Source of the DNA: Nitrospirae bacterium CG2_30_53_67
GTDB lineage: Bacteria > CG2-30-53-67
Length of the DNA stretch: 9,978 bases
Direction: 5' to 3'
Assembly (NCBI GenBank): GCA_001873285.1
Contig: MNYV01000069.1
Span: 1 to 9,978 of the forward strand
The notes beneath the pieces were generated by a model that worked only from the letters and a program-made list of their open reading frames with translations, was not told the origin of the DNA and searched no databases. This document shows, piece after piece, positions 1 to 6,405 of this stretch (the stretch's first letter is position 1; each line of letters begins with the position of its first letter). Made by a program: the position numbers and the translations under genes.

Positions 1-10
1 GAAAACATCA

Positions 11-168
11 GGGGTCAAGGGGTCCAGGATTCCAGGGGTCAAGTGAGGTGCTAAGAACATAAGGGGCCGAGGGTCCTAGGGTTCAAGGATTCCAGTGTTT
101 TTCTCTGGAGATTTTGCTTGCGTTTAAGTATTTCACTTGACCCCTTGAACCCTGGAATCCTCGAACCC
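11..168. repeat. Inverted, imperfect GGTTCAAGG-type intergenic repeats
   Basis: Short units of the type GGGTTCAAG / GGATTCCAG / GGGGTCAAG recur on one strand at 11-46 and 79-95 and in inverted orientation at 133-168. The arm at 27-46 matches the reverse complement of 133-160 except that the right arm carries one extra unit of 8 nt. The arms could pair into a long imperfect stem. The right arm is followed by a run of T at about 169-173, so a terminator for a gene left of the window is possible. No credible coding frame was found in 1-343. The AT-rich stretch 175-245 shows nothing I can name, and the rest of this gap holds the promoter and dyad listed separately. Confidence 0.7.
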
Positions 169-249
169 TTTTTACCCACTAAATGGGAGAAGAACCTTAA
201 ATAAAAATTAAAGATAAAGAATCAAAAATCAAAATGCCATAGAATCAAA

Positions 250-278
250 TTGCGCCTGTTTTGCAATATTGTTATAGT
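250..278 (+). promoter_or_regulatory. Candidate extended -10 promoter for DUF445-rsmI
   Basis: A -35-like TTGCGC at 250-255 and a -10 TATAGT at 273-278 (5 of 6 consensus bases) are separated by 17 nt. The -10 is preceded by TGT, giving the TGn of an extended -10, which would compensate for the weak -35. Transcription would begin near 285, about 60 nt ahead of the TTG start of the DUF445 gene. This is read by eye from sequence only. Confidence 0.45.
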
Positions 279-290
279 ACCTGACCAGGT
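279..290. promoter_or_regulatory. Dyad ACCTG-AC-CAGGT at the predicted start site
   Basis: A perfect 5-bp inverted repeat with a 2-nt centre lies directly after the -10 hexamer, where a repressor would block initiation. The motif does not match an operator that I recognise with confidence. It could also be a chance palindrome. Confidence 0.25.
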
Positions 291-343
291 GCGAGCCCTA
301 TTAGAGGCATCAAGGTCTTTTACGGGATAAAGGAGAAACACTC

Positions 344-952
344 TTGAAATGGCATTACCTCATACTCCCGGTGATCGGCGCCGTCATCGGATGGATCACA
401 AACTACATCGCCATCAAGATGCTTTTCAGGCCTTACCGGCCCGTGCGCATCCTAGGGTTCACTTTTCAAGGCCTGCTCCCGAAGAGAAGAAAGGAGTTCG
501 CAGCCAGCATCGCCAGGACCGTAGAGAGGGACCTCCTCACCGTGGAGGACATCACACGCTTCTTCGAGGGGGTCGAATGGGAGGAAGAGGTGGATCTGGC
601 CGTGGCACAGACCTTCGAGGCCCGGATGAAAAGCAGGACGCTCGGGAGGATCCTGAAAACCCCGATTCTGGGACTGATCGGGAGCGAGATCCTCCGGCAG
701 ATTCAGAAGAGCCTGACCCATAAGATCATCGCAAAGATTGAAGAGCAAAAAGGCCGGCTGGTCGAAAAATTCCAGAATGCCATCGAGCTCAAGGAGGTGG
801 TTTCCAGGAAGGTGGAGGGATTCAACATGGAGAAGATCGAGTCCCTGCTCATGGACCTGATTTCCCAAGAGCTCACCTATATCGAGTTCGTGGGCGCGGT
901 TCTCGGCTTTATCATCGGCTTCGTCCAGATGATCATACTCATTGTCTTATAG
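344..952 (+). CDS. DUF445 family membrane protein, short form
   Basis: This is a 202-residue protein of the DUF445 (YheB/YjiN-like) family, whose function is unknown. The N-terminus (about 4-27) is a membrane segment carrying the family signature G-W-I-T-N-Y-I-A-I-K-M-L-F followed by R-P. The middle (about 45-175) is a charged, helical soluble region with many Glu, Lys and Arg residues. A second membrane segment (about 178-202) ends the protein, so both ends would be anchored in the inner membrane. Many family members are near 400 residues; this is the short version. The start is TTG at 344, supported by AGGAG at 331-335 with 8 nt spacing. The rsmI start lies 18 nt downstream, so the two are probably cotranscribed. 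Family assignment is firm; the role is not known. Confidence 0.85.
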   Translation: MKWHYLILPVIGAVIGWITNYIAIKMLFRPYRPVRILGFTFQGLLPKRRKEFAASIARTVERDLLTVEDITRFFEGVEWEEEVDLAVAQTFEARMKSRTLGRILKTPILGLIGSEILRQIQKSLTHKIIAKIEEQKGRLVEKFQNAIELKEVVSRKVEGFNMEKIESLLMDLISQELTYIEFVGAVLGFIIGFVQMIILIVL

Positions 953-970
953 AAGGCGGCTCATCAGAAC

Positions 971-1804
971 ATGGCAAAAGGGAAACTCTACATCGTGGCC
1001 ACACCCATCGGGAATCTGGAGGATATGACCCTGCGGGCGATCCGAACCCTGAAATCCGCGGGGCTGATCGCGGCCGAGGATACCAGGCATTCATTGAAGC
1101 TCCTGAAGCGCTACGGCATCACGACGCCCATGACCAGCTACCATGACTTCACGAGCGAGGGGAAGCGGAATCAGCTCATCCGGAAGATGCTAAGAGGAAC
1201 CGACCTCGCGCTGATCTCCGATGCCGGGACCCCTGGTATCTCCGACCCGGGTTACCGCCTGATCAGAGAGGCCCTCGAACAGGGAATCGAAGTCTGCACG
1301 GCGCCCGGACCTTCGGTCCTCGCTGCGGCGCTCTCCGTGTCCGGACTCCCCACGGATTCTTTTTTCTTCAAAGGGTATCTCCCGAATCGGGCAGGTCCCC
1401 GAAGGGCCTGTCTGCATGAGCTCAAGTCAAGAACAGAGACCCTCATCCTCTTTGAGACGCCTCACCGGATCCTCTCCGCCCTCCGGGAGATGCTGGATAT
1501 CCTGGGTGACCGGCGGATCGCCGTGGTCCGGGAACTCACCAAACTCCATGAAGAGATCTTCCGTGGCGGGATCGAACAGGCCCTTGATCATTTCCGAACC
1601 CAGGAGAGGATTCGGGGTGAGTTCACGCTTGTTGTCGAGGGGTTCGCCTCGGGAGAGGACCCAAAGATTGAAATCGATCTCGCCTCCGAGATCAGGAAGG
1701 TGATCCGGGAACAGAAGGTCTCCCGGAAGGAGGCGGTCCGAATCGTGGCTGAGGCATGCGGCCTTCCCAAAAAAGAGGTCTACCGGGAAAGTCTGAAAGG
1801 ATAA
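971..1804 (+). CDS. rsmI: 16S rRNA (cytidine(1402)-2'-O)-methyltransferase
   Basis: This 277-residue protein is RsmI (YraL), which transfers a methyl group from S-adenosylmethionine to the 2'-OH of C1402 in the decoding centre of 16S rRNA; RsmH methylates N4 of the same base. It belongs to the tetrapyrrole-methylase fold. Visible motifs are the N-terminal Y-I-V-A-T-P-I-G-N-L-E-D (7-18), A-A-E-D-T-R-H (34-40), the glycine-rich I-S-D-A-G-T-P-G-I-S-D-P-G (82-94), and A-P-G-P-S (111-115), followed by F-E-T-P-H-R (161-166). Length is normal for the family and all core motifs are intact. The ATG start at 971 lies 18 nt after the DUF445 stop; its Shine-Dalgarno sequence is weak, consistent with coupling to the upstream gene. 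It is followed directly by the palindromic array at 1810-1888. Confidence 0.97.
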   Translation: MAKGKLYIVATPIGNLEDMTLRAIRTLKSAGLIAAEDTRHSLKLLKRYGITTPMTSYHDFTSEGKRNQLIRKMLRGTDLALISDAGTPGISDPGYRLIREALEQGIEVCTAPGPSVLAAALSVSGLPTDSFFFKGYLPNRAGPRRACLHELKSRTETLILFETPHRILSALREMLDILGDRRIAVVRELTKLHEEIFRGGIEQALDHFRTQERIRGEFTLVVEGFASGEDPKIEIDLASEIRKVIREQKVSRKEAVRIVAEACGLPKKEVYRESLKG

Positions 1805-1809
1805 TTCGG

Positions 1810-1888
1810 TTCAAACCGTTTAAACCGTTCAAGCCGTTCAAAGCGTTCAAGCTGCTTGAACGCTTAAACCTTTGAACCCTTTGAACTG
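1810..1888. repeat. Palindromic array of 9-nt TTCAA units
   Basis: From 1810 the sequence runs as 9-nt units: TTCAAACCG, TTTAAACCG, TTCAAGCCG, TTCAAAGCG, TTCAAGCTG. After 1853 it continues as the inverted form (TTGAACGC, TTAAACC, TTGAACCC, TTGAACTG). The centre is a perfect 12-bp inverted repeat, 1841-1852 with 1854-1865, around one unpaired base. A transcript could fold into a long hairpin at the end of rsmI, but no strong T-run follows, so a classic intrinsic terminator is not clear. The TTCAA core and near-9-nt period match the repeat block at 11-168. Confidence 0.75.
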
Positions 1889-1908
1889 TCTTTTAACATA
1901 AGGAGTTC

Positions 1909-3036
1909 ATGATGGAACCGAGTCCGGTCTATTTTATCTCGGCAAGGGCGACCAAGTGGTCCTACAAACTCAGTCTGGCAGGACGATTGGAGTCTCTTCT
2001 CCATGAGATTTCCCTATCCAGATACATCAACAAAGATGAAACGGTGGCCATCAAGACGCATTTCGGTTCCGAAGGGGCGCACCGTGTGGTCCGGCCCCTT
2101 TTTGTCCGGAAGGTGGTTCAGGCCGTGCTTGAGAGCGGGGGAAAGCCGTTTGTCACCGATACGGTCCGGATCCAAGGCCTTGACTACCTGCAGGTGGCCG
2201 GCGAAAACGGAATCAATGCCCTCTCCTGTGGAGCGCCGGTCCTGCTTGCGGACGGGATCTTCGGAAACGACCATGTCCCGGTCCCTTCCGGGGATCTGCA
2301 GGGAGAGGTGTTCGTGGCCTCAGCCGTCTACGATGCACCGGCCATGGTGGTCCTCTCCCATTTCAAGGGCCATTTCAATGCAGGGATCGGAGGGGCCATC
2401 AAGAACCTCGCCATGGGATGTCTCTCCGGTTCCAGCAGGAACCGGGACTGGAAACACGGGCGGGGAGGAATACACGCCCACATGGAAGGGCTGCTTCAAT
2501 GGGACCAGGAGAAGTGCAGCCGGTGCGACCAGTGCGTGGAGGTCTGCCCCCTCTTCGCCTGCAGTTTTGAAAACGAGATCTTTACCTGCGACACGAAAAA
2601 ATGCTGGCGCTGCGGAAGGTGCGTACGGGTCTGTCCTGAGCAGGCGCTGGACCTCCCCGCGGATCAAGAACGCTTTCACAAAGGGCTTGCAGAATCCGCC
2701 CGTGCGGTCCTATCCACGTTCAAGGAGAAGAAAATCCTGTATGCGAATTTTCTTCTCGAGATTCAGCCGGAATGCGACTGCATGCCCGCAGCCGACGTGC
2801 CCGTCATCCAGGATATCGGCATCCTCATCTCAGACGACTTGGTGGCCGTGGATCAGGCCTCCCTGGACCTGCTCCGGGAAAGCCCGCCTCTTCCCGGATC
2901 CGCGGCAGAGGACAAGGGGATCAGGCCCGGAGAGGACATTATGCTCAAACTGCATCAAGTTGACGGACAAAAACAGATTGATTATGCCTTTGAACTCGGT
3001 TTGGGCAGCAAGGCATATACCCTCATCAAACGCTAA
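1909..3036 (+). CDS. DUF362 domain protein with two [4Fe-4S] ferredoxin motifs
   Basis: This 375-residue protein has a DUF362 domain interrupted by a bacterial-type 2x[4Fe-4S] ferredoxin insert. The DUF362 hallmark H-F-K-G-H-F-N-A-G-I-G-G-A-I-K-N-L lies at about 151-167. Two CxxCxxCxxxCP motifs follow, at Cys203/206/209/213 and Cys232/235/238/242, with extra cysteines at 217 and 227. After them come C-D-C (289-291) and the D-I-G-I-L plus V-A-V-D-Q-A-S-L-D stretch typical of the DUF362 C-terminus. It is probably a cytoplasmic electron carrier or iron-sulfur enzyme; the substrate is unknown. AGGAG at 1901-1905 is only 3 nt from the ATG at 1909 and 6 nt from the adjacent ATG at 1912, so 1912 may be the true start. 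No promoter was recognised ahead of it; the 9-nt array ends 20 nt upstream. Confidence 0.9.
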   Translation: MMEPSPVYFISARATKWSYKLSLAGRLESLLHEISLSRYINKDETVAIKTHFGSEGAHRVVRPLFVRKVVQAVLESGGKPFVTDTVRIQGLDYLQVAGENGINALSCGAPVLLADGIFGNDHVPVPSGDLQGEVFVASAVYDAPAMVVLSHFKGHFNAGIGGAIKNLAMGCLSGSSRNRDWKHGRGGIHAHMEGLLQWDQEKCSRCDQCVEVCPLFACSFENEIFTCDTKKCWRCGRCVRVCPEQALDLPADQERFHKGLAESARAVLSTFKEKKILYANFLLEIQPECDCMPAADVPVIQDIGILISDDLVAVDQASLDLLRESPPLPGSAAEDKGIRPGEDIMLKLHQVDGQKQIDYAFELGLGSKAYTLIKR

Positions 3037-3066
3037 GTGAAAAAATAGGTAAATGAACAGAAAAAC

Positions 3067-3096
3067 TTGACAAAGACACCAGAAACGTTATATAAA
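3067..3096 (+). promoter_or_regulatory. Sigma-70-like promoter of the receiver/HisKA gene
   Basis: A perfect -35 TTGACA at 3067-3072 is followed by the AT-rich block TTATATAAA at 3088-3096. This offers TATATA (16-nt spacer) or TATAAA (18-nt spacer) as the -10. Transcription would start near 3103, about 45 nt ahead of the ATG at 3148. The surrounding sequence is much richer in A and T than the flanking genes. Confidence 0.6.
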
Positions 3097-3147
3097 TTTT
3101 TTTTGAAAGTATTTTTTATGTCATTTTTACAGTCAGAGGGCGTGATC

Positions 3148-3819
3148 ATGCCTGCAACCATCCTGGTCGTAGATGACTCGGCAGACAATGTCGAAGTCTT
3201 GAATACCGTACTCAAGTACAACCAGTACCAGGTCCTCCCTGCATCCAATGGAGAGGAAGCCATCCGGACCGCCAAGGAGAACCAGCCGGATCTGATCCTG
3301 ATGGACGTGATCATGCCCGGCATGGACGGCATCACCGCCTGCCGCGTCCTTCACCACGACGAAAAGACCAGGGGGATCCCGGTCATCATGATCACGGCCA
3401 AGAACGATCCTGAAGACCTGAAAATCGGACTTGAGGCCGGGGCCGTGGACTACGTGAGAAAACCTTTTGTGATTGTGGAACTGCTTGCGAGGGTCAACGC
3501 GGCGCTGCGCCTTAAACAGGCCCAGGACAAACTGGTGGAACAGGAAAAAAAGCTTGCCATTATGGAACTGGCCGGGGCCGCAGCCCACGAACTGAACCAG
3601 CCCTTGACGGTCATCAATTGCCAGATTAAACTCCTCGAAGAATCCTTGGAACCGCTAAAAGAAAAACCGAGCCGGGAAATTGAAATTATTCATGAGTCCG
3701 TGGCCAGGATGACCGAGATTATCCGGAAGATCGGGAACATCACCGAGTACAAAACCAAGGAATATGTGCTGGGTGACAAGATCATCGATCTGGAACAGGC
3801 CAGCGAGGATGAGGAATAA
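3148..3819 (+). CDS. Receiver domain-HisKA phosphoacceptor protein without ATPase domain
   Basis: This 223-residue protein starts at ATG 3148. Residues 4-122 form a CheY-type receiver: acidic pair Asp9-Asp10, phosphoacceptor Asp53 in L-M-D-V-I-M-P-G-M-D-G, Thr83 in I-T-A-K, and Lys105 in K-P-F. A helical linker (about 123-137) leads to a HisKA/DHp segment with the H-box A-H-E-L-N-Q-P-L-T, so the phosphorylatable histidine is His147. The second helix runs to about 205. The protein then stops, with no N, G1 or G2 box of a HATPase_c domain, and none is seen in any frame before the next gene. It therefore cannot autophosphorylate by itself. It could act as a phosphorelay protein, a phosphatase, or a partner that dimerises with a full kinase. 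A TTG 27 codons upstream is in frame but coincides with the -35 box, so it is not the start. Confidence 0.88.
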   Translation: MPATILVVDDSADNVEVLNTVLKYNQYQVLPASNGEEAIRTAKENQPDLILMDVIMPGMDGITACRVLHHDEKTRGIPVIMITAKNDPEDLKIGLEAGAVDYVRKPFVIVELLARVNAALRLKQAQDKLVEQEKKLAIMELAGAAAHELNQPLTVINCQIKLLEESLEPLKEKPSREIEIIHESVARMTEIIRKIGNITEYKTKEYVLGDKIIDLEQASEDEE

Positions 3820-3883
3820 CCCCCGTTGCATTCTAAAAAATCCTCTTCCAACCGCTTGACCATTCAGTTTCCTCTCTTTTCTC

Positions 3884-3912
3884 TTGACATAAAAAATTCA
3901 AACATTTACTTT
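3884..3912 (+). promoter_or_regulatory. Candidate promoter and dyad ahead of the Rrf2 gene
   Basis: A perfect -35 TTGACA lies at 3884-3889. Seventeen nt later is TACTTT (3907-3912), a weak -10; TTTACT at 3905 is an alternative. A 6-bp inverted repeat, ATTCAA at 3896-3901 and TTGAAT at 3918-3923, brackets the -10 region. Rrf2 regulators commonly repress their own promoters, so this could be the operator, but the region is AT-rich and the repeat is short. Confidence 0.45.
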
Positions 3913-3951
3913 ATTAATTGAATCTGAGTTGTATTTTTTTGATGGGGTGAT

Positions 3952-4380
3952 ATGGAACTGACACGTGCAGCAGACTACGCCCTGAGAGGGGTCTTATACC
4001 TCTCTCTCCAACCCGAGAATAACATCTGCATCATCAGTGAGATTGCCGAACGAATGGATATCCCTGAAGGTTTCTTGGCCCGGATCTTTCAAATCCTCGG
4101 AAAAAGCGGAATCATACGGTCCCACCGCGGGAAGAAGGGCGGGTTCTCTTTGGCCAAACTCCCTGAACAGATCCATATGAAAGAAGTCATTGAAGCCATG
4201 GAAGGCCCCCTTTACCTGAACCGGTGCCTGTCGGATTTCGGCGACTGTAGTCGAAAGGAACTCTGTTCACTTCACGAGGTCTGGGTTGATGTGCAAGAAA
4301 CCGCGATAAAAACCTTGGAAGGGACCCACTTCGATCAACTGGCAAAAAGAACCGCTGAGAAGCTCGCCGGCAAGGGATAG
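3952..4380 (+). CDS. Rrf2 family transcriptional regulator with cluster-type cysteines
   Basis: This 142-residue protein is in the IscR/NsrR size range. The N-terminal winged helix-turn-helix is recognisable from A-A-D-Y-A-L-R (6-12), through I-A-E-R-M-D-I-P-E-G-F-L-A-R-I-F (31-46), to the wing R-G-K-K-G-G-F-S-L-A (59-68). The cluster region has Cys92, Cys99, Cys105 and His108 (C-x6-C-x5-C-x2-H). E. coli IscR uses Cys92, Cys98, Cys104 and His107, so this is the IscR pattern with one extra residue in the first loop. Asp8, used as a ligand by some NsrR proteins, is also present. It probably binds an [Fe-S] cluster and senses iron-sulfur status, oxygen or NO; which one cannot be told here. GGGGTG at 3944-3949 serves as ribosome binding site. 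There are no isc, suf or hcp genes nearby to reveal its targets. Confidence 0.92.
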   Translation: MELTRAADYALRGVLYLSLQPENNICIISEIAERMDIPEGFLARIFQILGKSGIIRSHRGKKGGFSLAKLPEQIHMKEVIEAMEGPLYLNRCLSDFGDCSRKELCSLHEVWVDVQETAIKTLEGTHFDQLAKRTAEKLAGKG

Positions 4381-4447
4381 ATGACCCATCTTCTGAAGCC
4401 CGTTTCTCTCTTTGCCTCCAAGAGAAAAAACAAAATGGAGTTGTCTG

Positions 4448-5395
4448 ATGCAGATCATCCGGGACCTTGATCGACTCAATAAAACGTTTCCTTATCCTGT
4501 GGTCACCCTCGGGAACTATGACGGCGTCCATCTCGGCCACCAGCAAATTTTCCGAAAGGTCATCGAAAGCGCCCGCCGTCATAACGGCGCCGCCGTCATC
4601 TTCACCTTCGAGCCCCATCCGCTTCAGGTTCTTTCCCCCTCCACCTGCCCCCCGCTTCTGAATACCTTCCGCCGGAAAATGGAACTCTTTGAGTCTTTCG
4701 GCATTGATCTGGTCATATGCGCCGAGTTTACCCGTGATTTCGCATCCATCTCCCCGGAAGATTTCGTGAAGGAGATCCTTGTGGAGAAGATCGGCGTGAA
4801 AGAAATCTTCGTGGGTTATGATTACGCATTCGGAAGGGGCAAGCAGGGCACCACAGAGGCCCTCATCCGGATGGGCGGGCAATATCATTTCAAGGCCTTG
4901 ATCGTTGAGGCCTATACCCTAAACGGCGAGGTCGTGAGCGCCACACGCATCCGTGAACTGGTCCAGGAAGGAAAGATGGAGGATACGGCAAGGATGCTCG
5001 GCCGTCTTTATGCCACCGAAGGGATCGTCGTGCCGGGCGACCACAGGGGAAAGTCCCTGGGATTCCCGACGGCCAACATTGAACCGCACAACCAGATCTA
5101 TCCGAAACCGGGGGTCTATGCCGTCCAGGTGGAACACCGAGGGCGGCGGCTGAACGGCGTGGTGAATATCGGAACCCATCCGACTTTCGGAGAAGGCAAA
5201 ACCACCATTGAAGTCCATATCTCTGACTTCCATGAGGAGATCTACGGCCAGTTCGTCAGAATCCTCTATGCAAAGAGAATCCGGGATGAAATCGCCTTTA
5301 AAAACAAGGAGGAACTGATCCGCCGGATTCAAAAGGACATCGAAGCAGCGGAGAAGATTTTCAAAATAATAAAAACACAAGGCGCTCATCCATGA
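4448..5395 (+). CDS. ribF: Bifunctional riboflavin kinase/FAD synthetase
   Basis: This 315-residue RibF phosphorylates riboflavin to FMN and then adenylylates FMN to FAD in the cytoplasm. The N-terminal nucleotidyltransferase domain has G-N-Y-D-G-V-H-L-G-H (22-31), F-E-P-H-P (54-58), G-Y-D-Y-A-F-G-R-G-K (123-132) and S-A-T-R-I-R (164-169). The C-terminal flavokinase domain has G-K-S-L-G-F-P-T-A-N (201-210), followed by G-V-Y-A and N-I-G-x-x-P-T-F-G. Both activities appear intact and the length is normal. ATG 4448 is chosen because GGAG at 4437-4440 is 7 nt upstream; an in-frame TTG at 4412 adds 12 residues that do not look like RibF. Its stop overlaps the next start (ATGA). No FMN riboswitch was seen in the 67-nt gap before it. 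Confidence 0.97.
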   Translation: MQIIRDLDRLNKTFPYPVVTLGNYDGVHLGHQQIFRKVIESARRHNGAAVIFTFEPHPLQVLSPSTCPPLLNTFRRKMELFESFGIDLVICAEFTRDFASISPEDFVKEILVEKIGVKEIFVGYDYAFGRGKQGTTEALIRMGGQYHFKALIVEAYTLNGEVVSATRIRELVQEGKMEDTARMLGRLYATEGIVVPGDHRGKSLGFPTANIEPHNQIYPKPGVYAVQVEHRGRRLNGVVNIGTHPTFGEGKTTIEVHISDFHEEIYGQFVRILYAKRIRDEIAFKNKEELIRRIQKDIEAAEKIFKIIKTQGAHP

Positions 5396-6405
5396 AAACA
5401 TCCCGTAAACAAATCTGGTTCGGAATCATCCTCAGTCTGGTCCTGGTCATCCTCCTCCTGAACCGCACCGATTTTCATGCGCTTTCCGAGGCCTTCCGGC
5501 ATGCCGATTATCTTTACTGCATCCCCATGATTGCGGTATCCCTCATCGGCATCCTCATCAGGGCCTACCGTTGGAAATTCATCATGAACCCCCTCCACCG
5601 GGCATCCATGTCGAACCTTTTCTCCGCCACCATGGTAGGCTTCATGGCCATTGACCTCCTCCCCGCCAGGATCGGAGAGATCATCCGGGCCCACCTGATC
5701 GGGGATAAGGAAGGGATCTCCAAAAGCGCCGCCTTCGGCACGATTGTGGTGGAGAGACTCTTCGACATCTTTACCGTCCTGGTGATCCTATCATGGATCC
5801 TGGTCATGGTCTCCCTTCCCGGAAGCCGGATCCAAGGGATCTACGTCAAGGCCCTCCGCGGAGCGGCCGTTGTCTTCTTCCCGGTATTCATTGCCTTCAT
5901 CTGTTTTCTCATCCTGATCATGAAGAAGACCCAGGCGGCCATATCCTGGGCCCGAATAGGCCTCCGGCCGTTACCGGAATCATGGAGGAACAAGATCCTC
6001 ACGATGTTAAACTCTTTTGTCTCCGGACTCGGCGCCATCCGCATGGGTGTGCACCTCATCCCCATCATCTTCTATTCTCTATTGATGTGGGGCCTATACG
6101 GCATGGGGAACGAACTCATCCTTAAGGCCTTCCAGATCGATCTCCCGGTCTATGCCTCTTTCTATCTCCTTGTGGTCCAGGCGGTAGCGGTGGCCGTCCC
6201 GGCCTCCCCGGGATTTGTAGGCACCTATCATGCGGCCGTGGTCGCGGGGCTGGCCGCTTTTCAGATTCCCAAGGAGGCCGCCCTCAGCTTTGCGATCCTT
6301 TCCCATTTTCTCATATTCGTCCCTGTCATCCTGTGCGGGCTGCTCCTGGTATGGAAGGACCGCCTCTCTCTCCGGTCCCTGAAGACCGATGCCGGCAATG
6401 ACTAA
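5392..6405 (+). CDS. LPG synthase TM-region/UPF0104 family membrane protein
   Basis: This 337-residue polytopic inner-membrane protein has about eight hydrophobic segments and belongs to the flippase-like lysylphosphatidylglycerol_synthase_TM (UPF0104, YbhN/AglD) family. The signature L-P-A-R-I-G-E-I-I-R-A (90-100), the later V-V-E-R-L-F-D (119-125) and the C-terminal P-A-S-P-G-F-V-G-T-Y (270-279) are all present. The catalytic C-terminal domain of MprF is absent, so it is not an aminoacyl-PG synthase. Family members are thought to move or handle lipid-linked intermediates, but the substrate here is unknown. The ATG overlaps the ribF stop by 4 nt, implying translational coupling, although no functional link to flavins is evident. 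The stop codon overlaps that of the opposing permease gene. Confidence 0.88.
   Translation: MKTSRKQIWFGIILSLVLVILLLNRTDFHALSEAFRHADYLYCIPMIAVSLIGILIRAYRWKFIMNPLHRASMSNLFSATMVGFMAIDLLPARIGEIIRAHLIGDKEGISKSAAFGTIVVERLFDIFTVLVILSWILVMVSLPGSRIQGIYVKALRGAAVVFFPVFIAFICFLILIMKKTQAAISWARIGLRPLPESWRNKILTMLNSFVSGLGAIRMGVHLIPIIFYSLLMWGLYGMGNELILKAFQIDLPVYASFYLLVVQAVAVAVPASPGFVGTYHAAVVAGLAAFQIPKEAALSFAILSHFLIFVPVILCGLLLVWKDRLSLRSLKTDAGND

Noticed and set aside
1810-1888. CRISPR array
   Set aside because: Units are 9 nt without spacers and turn palindromic at the centre; no cas genes are present.
2003-3040. Long open frame (345 codons) in the +2 frame of the DUF362 gene
   Set aside because: It has low-complexity Arg/Ser/Pro-rich composition typical of a frame shadow; the true frame has ferredoxin and DUF362 motifs.
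4403-4427. 7-bp inverted repeat TTTCTCT / AGAGAAA after the Rrf2 gene as terminator
   Set aside because: The stem is A/T and pyrimidine rich with an 11-nt loop and is followed by A rather than T on the coding strand.
4412-4447. TTG start 12 codons upstream of ribF
   Set aside because: The extra residues do not resemble RibF, and the ATG at 4448 has GGAG at a correct 7-nt distance.
4187-4888. 233-codon minus-strand frame across the Rrf2-ribF junction
   Set aside because: It is antisense to two well-supported genes and shows no recognisable motifs.
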